Positions 17,255-24,994 of a stretch of 64,000 nucleotides of DNA are shown here, piece by piece. Below the pieces are notes generated by a model. The model saw only the letters and a list, made by a program, of their open reading frames with translations, was not told where the DNA came from and did no database searches. Position 1 is the stretch's first letter, and each line of letters opens with the position of its first letter. Source of the stretch: Microbacterium sp. CGR2. GTDB lineage: Bacteria; Actinomycetota; Actinomycetes; Actinomycetales; Microbacteriaceae. The stretch covers positions 1,178,001-1,242,000 of the forward strand of contig NZ_RBHX01000001.1 of the NCBI RefSeq assembly GCF_003626735.1, given 5' to 3'. Both the position numbers and the translations under genes were made by a program.

Positions 17255-17863
17255 ATGCAAAAACCCACTGTTCGTACTCGTCGTCTCGCAACGATGGTCG
17301 TCGGTCCAGCGGCGATCCTGCTCGCAGGCCTGATGGTCTGGCAGGGATCCAACGCCGCGTTCACCGCGACCACCCGCAACACGGGAAGCAACTGGCAGAC
17401 CGGGTCGGTGATCCTCTCCGATGACGATCTCGGCGCGGCAGCCTTCCGCATCGACGGAGTGGTGCCCGGCCAGACCGGCTCGAGATGTCTTGTCGTGACC
17501 TCGCAGTCCACGGTTCCCGGGCAGGTTCGCACCTACGTGCAGAACCTCGGAGCCCAGGGTCTCGAGGACTACATCACGATCAAGCTGGAGCGCGGGACCG
17601 GCGGCAGCTTCGCTGACTGCACGGGCTTCGTGGCCACCAGCAGCCTCCCGGGGCCGCCTGTGCCCCTCTCCGCCGTCAGCGTCGCTATGAGCGGCTACGC
17701 CTCTGGTGTACTGCCCTGGAACACCACCGGAGTCTCCGGCGAGTCCACGGTCTATCGCGCGACGTGGACCTTCGACGTCACCGGATTGACCCAGGCGCAG
17801 GTCGACGCGCTGCAGGGAAAGTCGGTCAGCGTCGACGTCGTCTGGGAACTGCAGTCCTCCTAG
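17255..17863 (+). CDS. SipW-dependent exported protein (TasA/camelysin-like)
   Basis: 202 residues; ATG at 17255 after GGAGGGGG. Basic N-terminus, a hydrophobic helix (about 11-31), then NAAFTATTRNTGSNWQTGSV, the typical cleavage region of SipW-type signal peptides followed by the first strand of a beta-sandwich. The mature part (about 168 residues) has two cysteines and no cell-wall sorting signal. It lies 27 bases upstream of the signal peptidase-repeat fusion gene, whose internal export signal has an almost identical AAFTATT-x-N-xx-SNW stretch. It is probably a secreted surface or matrix protein processed by that peptidase. Confidence 0.8.
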   Translation: MQKPTVRTRRLATMVVGPAAILLAGLMVWQGSNAAFTATTRNTGSNWQTGSVILSDDDLGAAAFRIDGVVPGQTGSRCLVVTSQSTVPGQVRTYVQNLGAQGLEDYITIKLERGTGGSFADCTGFVATSSLPGPPVPLSAVSVAMSGYASGVLPWNTTGVSGESTVYRATWTFDVTGLTQAQVDALQGKSVSVDVVWELQSS

Positions 17864-17890
17864 GCGCTTCGGCGACGCGGAGGCTGACTG

Positions 17891-20182
17891 ATGACGGGGC
17901 AACTTGTGGAGGAGGAGTCCCCGACCCGACGCGCAGTCGCTTCGGGCTGGGGGCTCTTGCTCGCGCGCCTACTCGCGCACGGGTACCTGCTGTTCCTCGT
18001 CGCGCTCCTCTGCTGCGCCGCGCTTCCGATGGCGTTCGGCCTCACCGGAAACGTCGTGCAGAGCGGGTCCATGGCGCCGCACATCCGCGTCGGCGACGTC
18101 GTGCTCTCCCGCCCGCTGCCCGCAGAGGCGCCGACGCCCATGGGCTTGGTGGTGACGTTCCCCGCGGCCCCAGGGTCGGCGACACCGGGCGAACGGTTGC
18201 ACCGCGTCGTGGGCACCAACCCAGACGACTCTCTGATCACGGCCGGCGACGCCAACCGGGATATGGACAGCGCTCCGCTTGATCGCGCCGACATCATCTC
18301 GGTCGCCAGCCTGCTCATCCCCTGGATCGGCCTTCCTGCTTTCTGGTTGCAGCACGACCTCATCCTTCCGTTCGCCGGGTGGGTCGCTGTCACCCTGCTG
18401 GCCCTGATCGTCGAGTTCGTCTCCACACGCGATCAGAAGAAGGAACGTTCGAGACGCGAGCCCGAGCGCGCCCGGCCACCGCGGCGCCGCCTGCCCGCCC
18501 GGGTCGGCGCCCGGCATGCGTTGCCGGTCGTCGCGCTCGTTCTCTGTGGGGCACTCGCCGTCACCGCCCCGAACGCCCCCTCCGCGAGTGCGGCGTTCAC
18601 GGCTACGACCGTGAACGTGTCGAGCAACTGGGTCGCCGCGGTAGTGCTGACTCCCGCCGAACTCGCGTTCGCCGACAGTCCGTCGAACGCGACCGGCGGC
18701 ACGGCCTTCGCCACCCAGCCCGCCGTGGAGATCCACACCGCGAGCGGTGCCGACACGACGAGCACCGCGCCGGTGTCACTGTCGATCACCACGCCTGCGG
18801 GTGCCGCCCTCACCTGTGGTGCCAACCCCATGGCGGCTGTTGCCGGAACGGCCCAATTCGCCGGCTGCAAGATCGACAAGGCCGGCACGTATACGTTGAC
18901 CGCAACCTCGCCAGGCCTGTCCAGCGCGACGAGCACGAGCTTCACCGTCTCCGTCGGCCCTGCCGCCAGACTCGTCTTCACAGCGAGCCCCGGCAACACG
19001 GCCCGCAACACCGCTTTCAGCAGACAGCCGGTGGTCGCCGTGCAGGACGCGGGTGGCAACACGGTCACAAGCAGCAGCATCCCGGTCACGCTGTCGGTCA
19101 ACAGCGGCACACTGATCTGCACGAGCAACCCGAGGAATGCGGTCGCGGGTGTGGCGACGTTCGCCGGATGCCGGATCGACCAGGCCGGGAACAAGGTGCT
19201 CACGGCACGGTCGGGAAGCCTGACCGGAACGAGCGCCGGTTTCTCCATCTACTCGGTGGCCAGCAGACTCGCATTCCTCACCTCGCCGTCGTCGTCCGTC
19301 AGCCGCACAGCCTTCGCCAGTCAACCTGTCGTCGCCATCCAGGATTCGGCCGGTCTCACCACCGGCGGGACAAGCGCCATCACCCTCGTGATCACGACAC
19401 CAGCGGGTGCCACGCTCGCCTGCAGTGCAAACCCGGTCGCCGCCGTCAACGGCACCGCGACGTTCACCGGATGCGCCATCGGCAGAGCCGGCACCTACAC
19501 GCTGACCGCGACCGCCAGTGGTCTCAGCTCAGCGACGAGTATCAGCTTCACCATCCGCGCAGGCCCGGCCACGCGCCTCGGCTTCACCTCCTCCCCGTCG
19601 AGCTCGACCAGTTCAGTCGCTTTCTCCACGCAGCCCGTCGTGGCCGTACTCGACGCCTTCGGCAACACCACCACCAGCACGGCCGCCGTCACGCTCGCCG
19701 TCACGACTCCGGCTGGGACGAGCATGATCTGCACGAGCAACCCGAAAGCGGCTGTCGCCGGGGTCGCTGCTTTCGCCGGATGCCGTATCGCTCGAGCTGG
19801 CACCTACACGCTGACGGCAAGCGCAAACGGGCTGACCTCCGCCACCAGCGGCAGCTTCACCATCTTTGCCGGTGCCGCCGCGAAAGTCGTCGTCACGACC
19901 TCGCCCGCGAGCGCGGTTCGCGGTGTGTCCTTCTCGACCCAGCCCGCTGTCGCCATCCAAGACGTCGCAGGCAACCTCATCTCGACCACGGCACTGGTCA
20001 CTCTCACGATCACAGCTCCGACCGGGGGAGCAACGCTGAGCTGCTTCTCCAACCCCATCGCCACCTTCGGCGGAACCTGGACCTTCAGCGGATGCCGGAT
20101 CGACCGCGCCGGAACCTACACCCTGACGGCGGCGTCATCCGGATTGTCCTCAGGGCAGGGTACGAGCTTCGTCGTCGGGTGA
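17891..20182 (+). CDS. sipW: SipW-type signal peptidase fused to an exported five-repeat Ig-like protein
   Basis: 763 residues. Residues 1-180 are a SipW/ER-type signal peptidase: membrane helix (about 22-47), VQSGSMAPHIRVGDVV with catalytic Ser60, RLHRVVG with His104 (the Ser-His pair; no Lys), the ITAGDAN box with Asp120, and C-terminal hydrophobic segments (about 136-177). After a basic linker (180-209) comes a second export signal (about 210-234) ending SASAAFTATT, nearly the same as that of the preceding gene product. Residues 254-763 are five repeats of 101-104 residues, each with QPxVxVxD, a Cys pair spaced exactly 17 (309/326, 410/427, 511/528, 614/631, 718/735) and AGTYTLTA. The reading frame is continuous, so the fusion looks real. 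Confidence 0.88.
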   Translation: MTGQLVEEESPTRRAVASGWGLLLARLLAHGYLLFLVALLCCAALPMAFGLTGNVVQSGSMAPHIRVGDVVLSRPLPAEAPTPMGLVVTFPAAPGSATPGERLHRVVGTNPDDSLITAGDANRDMDSAPLDRADIISVASLLIPWIGLPAFWLQHDLILPFAGWVAVTLLALIVEFVSTRDQKKERSRREPERARPPRRRLPARVGARHALPVVALVLCGALAVTAPNAPSASAAFTATTVNVSSNWVAAVVLTPAELAFADSPSNATGGTAFATQPAVEIHTASGADTTSTAPVSLSITTPAGAALTCGANPMAAVAGTAQFAGCKIDKAGTYTLTATSPGLSSATSTSFTVSVGPAARLVFTASPGNTARNTAFSRQPVVAVQDAGGNTVTSSSIPVTLSVNSGTLICTSNPRNAVAGVATFAGCRIDQAGNKVLTARSGSLTGTSAGFSIYSVASRLAFLTSPSSSVSRTAFASQPVVAIQDSAGLTTGGTSAITLVITTPAGATLACSANPVAAVNGTATFTGCAIGRAGTYTLTATASGLSSATSISFTIRAGPATRLGFTSSPSSSTSSVAFSTQPVVAVLDAFGNTTTSTAAVTLAVTTPAGTSMICTSNPKAAVAGVAAFAGCRIARAGTYTLTASANGLTSATSGSFTIFAGAAAKVVVTTSPASAVRGVSFSTQPAVAIQDVAGNLISTTALVTLTITAPTGGATLSCFSNPIATFGGTWTFSGCRIDRAGTYTLTAASSGLSSGQGTSFVVG

Positions 20183-20217
20183 GCCGTCGGCGGCGACGAT
20201 ATCCAAATCGCACACGG

Positions 20218-20320
20218 CGACTCGCTCCGCTCGCTGAGTGCGGGTCTCCGCCCCTGTTCGTTCAGCGACACTTCGACTCGCTCCGCTCGCTCAGTGCGGG
20301 TCTCCGCGAGACGAAACGCC
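20218..20320 (+). repeat. Dispersed repeat, tandem copy and a half
   Basis: A 34-bp unit starting CGACTCGCTCCGCTCGCT occurs at 20218-20251 and again at 20274-20307 (one mismatch). The 57 bases 20264-20320 match 28127-28183 with one mismatch. It lies directly downstream of the signal peptidase fusion gene in the sense direction. The rest of 20183-20350 shows nothing else. Confidence 0.85.
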
Positions 20321-20350
20321 CTGTTCACCTTGGCGGCTTAGTCTCGCGAC

Positions 20351-21001
20351 ATGCCGCACCAACTCGTTCCTGTCTACGCGGTCGTCGCCGGCGTCCTCAT
20401 GGCCGCGTTTCAGCTCCTCCGACCGTGGGGCGATGTGACGGAAGAGCCCGGCGCCATGGCGGAGGCGTTCGCCGACCCGCGCTGGGTCATCGCCCATCTC
20501 GCGGGAGCTGCGGCCTTCGTGATGCTTGCACTCCTCGCTCATGTCGTCGTCGCCTCCGGCGTGCGCGAGCAGACGGTTCGGCGGCGGTCACCGGTCGCGC
20601 GGATCGCGCGTTACGGCACGGCACTCGGAGCGGCGCTCGTGCTCCCCTACTACGGTGCTGAGACCTTCGCGCTGCATGAGATCGGTCGCGCGGCGCTTGC
20701 CGGCTCGCCCGTTGATGTGGTGGCGTTGAGCGGCAGCATCCGAATGAATATGGCGGCGGTGACACTCTTCGGAGCCGGGTTGCTGCTGGTCGCGGTGGCG
20801 ATGGTGTGCCTGTCGATCGTCGCGGTGCGGATGGGTGTTGCGGCGTGGGCCGCGTGGCCGCTCAGTGTGCTGGCGGCGCTGGTGCTCCCGCAGTTCGCGC
20901 TGCCGCCGGTGGGACGGATGGCGTACGGGGTGGCGTTCCTGGTGGCGGCGGTGCTGTTCGCGGTGGGGTGGTCACGGCATTTCACTCGCCATTCGAGTTG
21001 A
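20351..21001 (+). CDS. Hypothetical membrane protein (about 6 TM)
   Basis: 216 residues, nearly all hydrophobic, with segments at about 7-24, 46-68, 87-105, 128-150, 157-176 and 186-206. I do not recognise a family. The sequence is rich in Ala, Val and Leu, and shows no obvious catalytic motif. It is followed 47 bases later by another multi-pass membrane protein gene, so the two may be expressed together. Confidence 0.6.
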   Translation: MPHQLVPVYAVVAGVLMAAFQLLRPWGDVTEEPGAMAEAFADPRWVIAHLAGAAAFVMLALLAHVVVASGVREQTVRRRSPVARIARYGTALGAALVLPYYGAETFALHEIGRAALAGSPVDVVALSGSIRMNMAAVTLFGAGLLLVAVAMVCLSIVAVRMGVAAWAAWPLSVLAALVLPQFALPPVGRMAYGVAFLVAAVLFAVGWSRHFTRHSS

Positions 21002-21048
21002 GCGTGGGCAGTAGGAGCGCTGGGCATCCTGTGGCAGAGTCTTGCCCC

Positions 21049-22002
21049 ATGACCGAAGCATCCGTCGCACCCCCTCCCGCACCGCGCGCGCGACTCCTCT
21101 CTTTCGCGATCGGGCTTGCCGGCGGCATCCTCGGTCTTCTGCCCTGGCTGGTCGGCGGCGGCATCCTTCCGCTGCAGAATCTGTGGGCGGTGGAGACGAT
21201 GCCGGACGACATGCCGTTCGCCATGCTCCCGCTGAGCCAGTACTTCGCGACCCTGCTCTTCTCGCTCGTGCTGCTGGGAGGTGTCTTCGCCGGTCTCGCC
21301 GTGCACGTCGTCGGTCGGCGGCGGGGAATCGCCGCGTGGCCGGCATCCGTCGGAGTTCTGCTCGTGCACCTGATCGCGGTGGCGCAGAGCTTCACCATCC
21401 TGTCTGACGGGCTCGGGATCGGCAGGGGCGGTGACACTCGGGCGACGCTCTACTTCGCGGGGATGCTCGGCGGCGTCATCGTCGCGATGCTGTTCGCGCA
21501 GCTCGGGTTCTGGATGATCTCGCGCCCCTCGGTCGCAGTCGCCGCTCTCGGGGTGGCGCTCGCCGCCGTGCCGTTCGCGAGCTGGGTCAGTCGGTGGTTC
21601 CTCGCGGTCACCGGCGACGCGTTCCCGCCCCCGTTCCTCTCCGATCTGGGTCGCTGGCTGCCGGCCGTGATCGTCGGAGCCGCGCTGGTGTGGTGCGGGG
21701 TGCGTCCGGCGGCGCGGATCGCGGTGTGGGTCGTGTCTCTGCTCGCGCTGTGGGTGGTGCCGGCGCTGTTCACCGCGATCCAGTACGGACTCGGGATGCG
21801 GGTACTGCAGGGCAACGTGGCCGATATGGCGGAGGCGTCGGCGCAATTGTTTCCGCTGGCGCTTGCGGAGATGTGGGTGCCGGTGGTCGTCGCGCTGGTG
21901 ATCGGGGTCGTCGGGACGGTGGTGCGGATGGTGCTCGAGCGCGATCGGCCGGATGCTGCGCCGGAAGCCGAGCGTGACGACGCGGTGGTGGGCGAGCGAT
22001 GA
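21049..22002 (+). CDS. Hypothetical multi-pass membrane protein
   Basis: 317 residues. A Pro-rich cytoplasmic N-terminus is followed by about seven hydrophobic segments and a charged C-terminal tail (about 25 residues). The ATG at 21049 is chosen because the membrane protein begins there; upstream in-frame sequence is an antisense-like shadow of the preceding gene. No recognised family. The stop overlaps the start of the DUF2283 gene by four bases (ATGA), indicating one transcript. Confidence 0.7.
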   Translation: MTEASVAPPPAPRARLLSFAIGLAGGILGLLPWLVGGGILPLQNLWAVETMPDDMPFAMLPLSQYFATLLFSLVLLGGVFAGLAVHVVGRRRGIAAWPASVGVLLVHLIAVAQSFTILSDGLGIGRGGDTRATLYFAGMLGGVIVAMLFAQLGFWMISRPSVAVAALGVALAAVPFASWVSRWFLAVTGDAFPPPFLSDLGRWLPAVIVGAALVWCGVRPAARIAVWVVSLLALWVVPALFTAIQYGLGMRVLQGNVADMAEASAQLFPLALAEMWVPVVVALVIGVVGTVVRMVLERDRPDAAPEAERDDAVVGER

Positions 22003-22217
22003 CGAACCGCAGGGTGGAATTCCGATACGACCCGGAGGTCGACGCGGCGTACATCCCACTCGCCGACGGCGTGATCGATCGCACGGTCGATCTCGAAGAG
22101 ATGCCGCTGAAGCTTCCCGTCCTCGTCGACCTCGACAGCTCGGGCCGGATCGTCGGGATCGAGATCCTGCACGTGAGCTCGACGGTCGGGCCGGGCGAGT
22201 CGATCGGTCAGAGCTGA
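21999..22217 (+). CDS. DUF2283 family protein
   Basis: 72 residues. RYDPEVDAAYIPLADGVIDRTVDL and later LVDLDSSGRIVGIEIL are the two halves of DUF2283, a small beta-rich family of unknown function often found near toxin-antitoxin genes. Here its tail overlaps the tail of the convergent PIN toxin gene by ten bases. It is coupled to the upstream membrane protein gene by an ATGA overlap. Confidence 0.8.
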   Translation: MTNRRVEFRYDPEVDAAYIPLADGVIDRTVDLEEMPLKLPVLVDLDSSGRIVGIEILHVSSTVGPGESIGQS

Positions 22218-22588
22218 TCTGAAGCGGGTATGCCGAGCCGAGCCGCGACGGCTGCGAACTCTCGATCGAAGGTCAAGATGCTCGTGATCGTATCTCCGAG
22301 CTCGAGGGCAGTCGCCAGGTGCAGAGCGTCGAGGGTGCGCAGACCGCAGTGGATGTCGATGGCGCGTTCGAGGGTGTCGTCGCCGAGGGAGACGAGGGCT
22401 ACGCGGTCGAGGAGTTCCTGCGCCGCGTCACGGTCGATCGCGCGGCGGTCGGCGACGGCGTGCAGTTCGACGGCGAGCAGCTTTGAGGAGACGAAAGGGA
22501 TGCCGTCAGCGAATGCTTTGCGGACGACGTCACTGCCGTCCTCGTCGATGAGTGCCTTCGCCGCGGCGGAGGTGTCGAGGTAGATCAC
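22208..22588 (-). CDS. vapC: PIN domain toxin (VapC type)
   Basis: 126 residues from a GTG overlapping the antitoxin stop by four bases (GTGA). PIN-domain acidic residues are visible: VIYLDTSAAAKAL (Asp5), a Glu in LLAVELHAV, LRTLDALHLATAL, and LTFDREF. VapC proteins are Mg-dependent ribonucleases that arrest translation, often by cutting tRNA or rRNA, and are neutralised by their partner. The gene order (antitoxin first, overlap) is standard. Confidence 0.88.
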   Translation of the reverse strand: MIYLDTSAAAKALIDEDGSDVVRKAFADGIPFVSSKLLAVELHAVADRRAIDRDAAQELLDRVALVSLGDDTLERAIDIHCGLRTLDALHLATALELGDTITSILTFDREFAAVAARLGIPASDQL

Positions 22589-22848
22589 ACGCGGTCCCCG
22601 CGAATGTCTTCGAGGATGTCTGCGGTCGAGCGGGTGCTGCGGGCCGCGGGTGCTTCGAGGCGGCCAGACTTCTTCGGCAGGGTGACGCGCCCCGACGCGA
22701 CCAAGCGTTGCCATGCCGTGTCGGCGGGTGGCGTGAGTTCAGCGATCGGCCGGCCGCGGTCAGTGATGGTCAGCCGTTCGCCGGCCTGGACGCGGGCCAG
22801 CACCTTGGCGGTCTGCTGATTGAGTTCGGTCTTCGTCACGGTGGCCAT
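22585..22848 (-). CDS. Phd/VapB-type antitoxin
   Basis: 87 residues. The N-terminal half (TKTELNQQTAKVLARVQAGERLTITDRGRPIAEL) is the Phd/YefM-like DNA-binding fold; the C-terminal half (ending STADILEDIRGDRV) is the toxin-binding tail. It normally represses its own operon together with the toxin. A 14-bp inverted repeat begins twelve bases upstream of its start and is the likely operator. Confidence 0.87.
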   Translation of the reverse strand: MATVTKTELNQQTAKVLARVQAGERLTITDRGRPIAELTPPADTAWQRLVASGRVTLPKKSGRLEAPAARSTRSTADILEDIRGDRV

Positions 22849-22859
22849 TCTCGGATTCT

Positions 22860-22891
22860 ACCCCCTTCTAGTAGAAGTACTAGAAGGGGGT
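22860..22891. promoter_or_regulatory. Toxin-antitoxin operator (perfect 14-bp inverted repeat)
   Basis: ACCCCCTTCTAGTA (22860-22873) and its exact inverse (22878-22891) are separated by GAAG. The centre is itself made of nested TTCTA/TAGAA units. It overlaps the expected promoter of the antitoxin gene, fitting autorepression. Confidence 0.8.
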
Positions 22892-23060
22892 GCGGTGGGT
22901 GGCAGGTGGGGTTTCACAGGACGGTACGCGCGGCTGCCGACATGCGCCGATCGTGTTAGCGTTTCGGCAGCGTCGCGTGTCGTTGGCAGTCTGTGTCAGG
23001 CATGGAGGCGCCGGATCCGAAGGAGCGCGACGATGAACACGTCGACCCCTTCGCCCTCAC

Positions 23061-23522
23061 GTGACTGAGGGCGAGAAGACCAGGCTCGTCGCCTGGAGTA
23101 GAGAACTGCGCAGCGTCCACCAGCGGTTGCGCAAAGCACTGTCGATCACCCAGGAAGCGCTTGCGTCCGGCGAACCGCCGGGCCGTGATCTGCTGCTGTT
23201 CTGCCACGGCTTCTGCACCGCGTTGACCGGGCATCACGAGGGTGAAGATCGGATGCTGTTCCCCGCGATCGCCGCGGAGCAGCCGGAACTGCGCGAGACG
23301 CTGCGGAAGCTGGAGCAGGATCACTCGATGGTCGCCCATCTGATCGGCGGCATGCAGGCGGCCGTGGAGTCGTCGGCGACCCCTGAGGAGTTGTCGCGAC
23401 ATCTCGAAGGGATCGGGGCGATCATGGAGAGCCACTTCCGCTACGAGGAACGGCAGCTGCTGTCGGTGCTCGAGACACTCGCGCTGGATGCTGACCCCGG
23501 GGTCGTGCTGGGGCCGCTGTGA
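23061..23522 (+). CDS. Hemerythrin domain-containing protein
   Basis: 153 residues from a GTG. Four-helix hemerythrin-like pattern with His in VHQRL, GHHEGEDRMLFPAI, DHSMVAHLIGG and ESHFRYEERQLL, the His/Glu set that binds a di-iron centre. Family members bind O2 or sense iron/redox state. There is no good ribosome site at the GTG. Instead AAGGAG and an ATG at 23033 start an 11-codon frame whose stop overlaps the GTG, so translation may be coupled to that short leader, or a frameshift may separate the true N-terminus. Confidence 0.8.
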   Translation: MTEGEKTRLVAWSRELRSVHQRLRKALSITQEALASGEPPGRDLLLFCHGFCTALTGHHEGEDRMLFPAIAAEQPELRETLRKLEQDHSMVAHLIGGMQAAVESSATPEELSRHLEGIGAIMESHFRYEERQLLSVLETLALDADPGVVLGPL

Positions 23523-23525
23523 CCG

Positions 23526-23912
23526 TCAGAGGGCGTGTCGGTTCGTCCAGCCGGACCAGTCGGGGTGGTCGATGATGCAGAAACGGTTGCCCTCGGGGTC
23601 TTCCATGATGATGTAGTCGGCGTCGTCGGGTCTGCCGTCCCAGTGCACCTCGCGGGCTCCGAGGTCGGTGAGGCGGCGGACCTCCGCGGCCTGATCGTCT
23701 GCATAGATGTCGAGGTGGATGCGCGGAGGCAGCACGCGCTCGGAATGATGTGCGTCGAGCGAGATGCACGGAGCGTCGGCGTCGCGCGGACGGAGGACCG
23801 CCCAGTCATCCTGGGGCGGGTCTCGCAGGATGTAGTCGAGCGCTTCCGTCCAGAAGCGGATCTGTTCGTCGAGGTCGTTCACGCGGAAGACAATCGAGCC
23901 GATGGCCAACAT
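23526..23912 (-). CDS. VOC superfamily (glyoxalase/bleomycin resistance-like) protein
   Basis: 128 residues; ATG at 23912. It has two beta-alpha-beta-beta-beta modules: IGSIVFRVNDLDEQIRFWTEAL, RIHLDIYADD, and a C-terminal MEDPEGNRFCIID that is highly typical of actinobacterial VOC proteins. These are metal-binding lyases, dioxygenases or binding proteins; the substrate is unknown. It is convergent with the hemerythrin gene (3-base gap). Confidence 0.85.
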   Translation of the reverse strand: MLAIGSIVFRVNDLDEQIRFWTEALDYILRDPPQDDWAVLRPRDADAPCISLDAHHSERVLPPRIHLDIYADDQAAEVRRLTDLGAREVHWDGRPDDADYIIMEDPEGNRFCIIDHPDWSGWTNRHAL

Positions 23913-24054
23913 GCGGTCGAGTTTAGAGCGGGGGCGGTGAGCGAGCCAGGGCTTCGGACTCTGTCCTGGCGTCGTGGTCGTCGTCGTAGGCAATGGTCTC
24001 CACGCGCGGGCATCGTCGACACACGATGATCACCGGCAATCCGGTCGACGATAT

Positions 24055-24070
24055 TCGGCCAAAAGGCCTA
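24055..24070. promoter_or_regulatory. GGCC-AAAA-GGCC palindrome upstream of the exported-protein gene
   Basis: TCGGCCAAAAGGCCTA lies about 90-105 bases upstream of the start of the 24161 gene. The same 12-bp core, GGCCAAAAGGCC, occurs in inverse at 25902-25913, and a one-base variant at 29595-29606. It resembles DevR/DosR-type boxes, so the local DevR is a candidate binder. The rest of 23913-24160 shows no gene. Confidence 0.45.
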
Positions 24071-24160
24071 ACAGTCGCGGCTTCTTCAGTGTGACTCTCC
24101 TTTCACCAGGCGCTCGTGTCTGACCGCCCATCGAGGGCGCTGAAGGAGAAAGGAGACATC

Positions 24161-24991
24161 ATGACGATTTCCGGCCGGAGGACAGGTATGGCATCCCGAC
24201 CGACAGCGATCGTTACCGCGACCGCTTTGTGCGCTGCGCTTGTCGCTGTTTCGCCCACGACCGCGTGGGCCGACACAGAGAACGTTGCTTCCGAGGAGGT
24301 CGTTGCTGACGCGTTGGCAGCGCTCGACGACTCGCTCCTTCTAGACGCGACCGATGACAGCGGAGTGGGCATAGTAGCGCTGAGCCGGGGCAGTGTGAAG
24401 GTGCCAGCCGACCTGAAGGAAGGCGTTTCAATTCGTGCTGCTGGGCAAGATCCCCTGACGGTGGCGCTGCCTGAAGCGGATGTGGCCAGTGCTGCGGAGG
24501 TGCTGGCCGACGGCACGGTCACGTATCCCGCGGGACGATCGAACAACTCGGTCATCGTGAGCGACGTGGGCGTGCAGATGCTCACCACGATCGTGGGCGC
24601 CGGCGCTGCAACCTCTTTCGAGTACGAGCTGTCGCTTGAGCCGGGCCAGAAGCTCCAGCTAGTGGGTGACGGCGCCGCCGTGTTCAACGCGGACGGAAGT
24701 ACGGCGGCGACGGTCGCTCGCGCATGGGCGGTCGACGCGAGCGGCGCCTCGGTGCCCACGCGTTATGAAGTCCACGGCTCGACCCTGGTGCAGCGGGTAG
24801 ATCACACTGCTGACGACGTCGTCTATCCCGTCGTCGCGGACCCGATCTGGTTGGCGCCGTGGGTCGTTCGCTGTCTCGCGGGGCTCGGTCTCAATTCCTC
24901 GCAGATAGCGGGTATCGGCAGTAGCGGTAGTCCAGGTGCGATCCTGGCGGCGTTCGGCTATGCCGCGGTGCGCTGCGTATTGGGGCGCTGA
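24161..24991 (+). CDS. Exported protein with YPVVADP motif and Cys-containing hydrophobic C-terminus
   Basis: 276 residues; AAGGAG and AGGAG precede the ATG. A Sec signal peptide occupies about residues 1-37 (cleavage near AWA-DT). The middle region is acidic and Ala/Val-rich with no recognised fold. At 222-228 is YPVVADP, a motif I know from many uncharacterised exported actinobacterial proteins, where it stands just before a short Gly/Ala-rich tail. Here the tail (229-276) is hydrophobic with Cys238 and Cys272. The layout recalls a precursor with a C-terminal peptide. A small cytoplasmic gene follows after three bases. Confidence 0.65.
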   Translation: MTISGRRTGMASRPTAIVTATALCAALVAVSPTTAWADTENVASEEVVADALAALDDSLLLDATDDSGVGIVALSRGSVKVPADLKEGVSIRAAGQDPLTVALPEADVASAAEVLADGTVTYPAGRSNNSVIVSDVGVQMLTTIVGAGAATSFEYELSLEPGQKLQLVGDGAAVFNADGSTAATVARAWAVDASGASVPTRYEVHGSTLVQRVDHTADDVVYPVVADPIWLAPWVVRCLAGLGLNSSQIAGIGSSGSPGAILAAFGYAAVRCVLGR

Positions 24992-24994
24992 CCG

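Noticed and set aside
20218-20320. CRISPR-like short repeats
   Set aside because: Only two tandem units with no regular spacers, and further copies are dispersed singly downstream of genes. No cas genes.
18379-20661. A 760-codon plus-strand frame overlapping the signal peptidase fusion
   Set aside because: Arg/His-rich shadow of the repeat region in another frame. The fusion frame carries the protease motifs and regular repeats.
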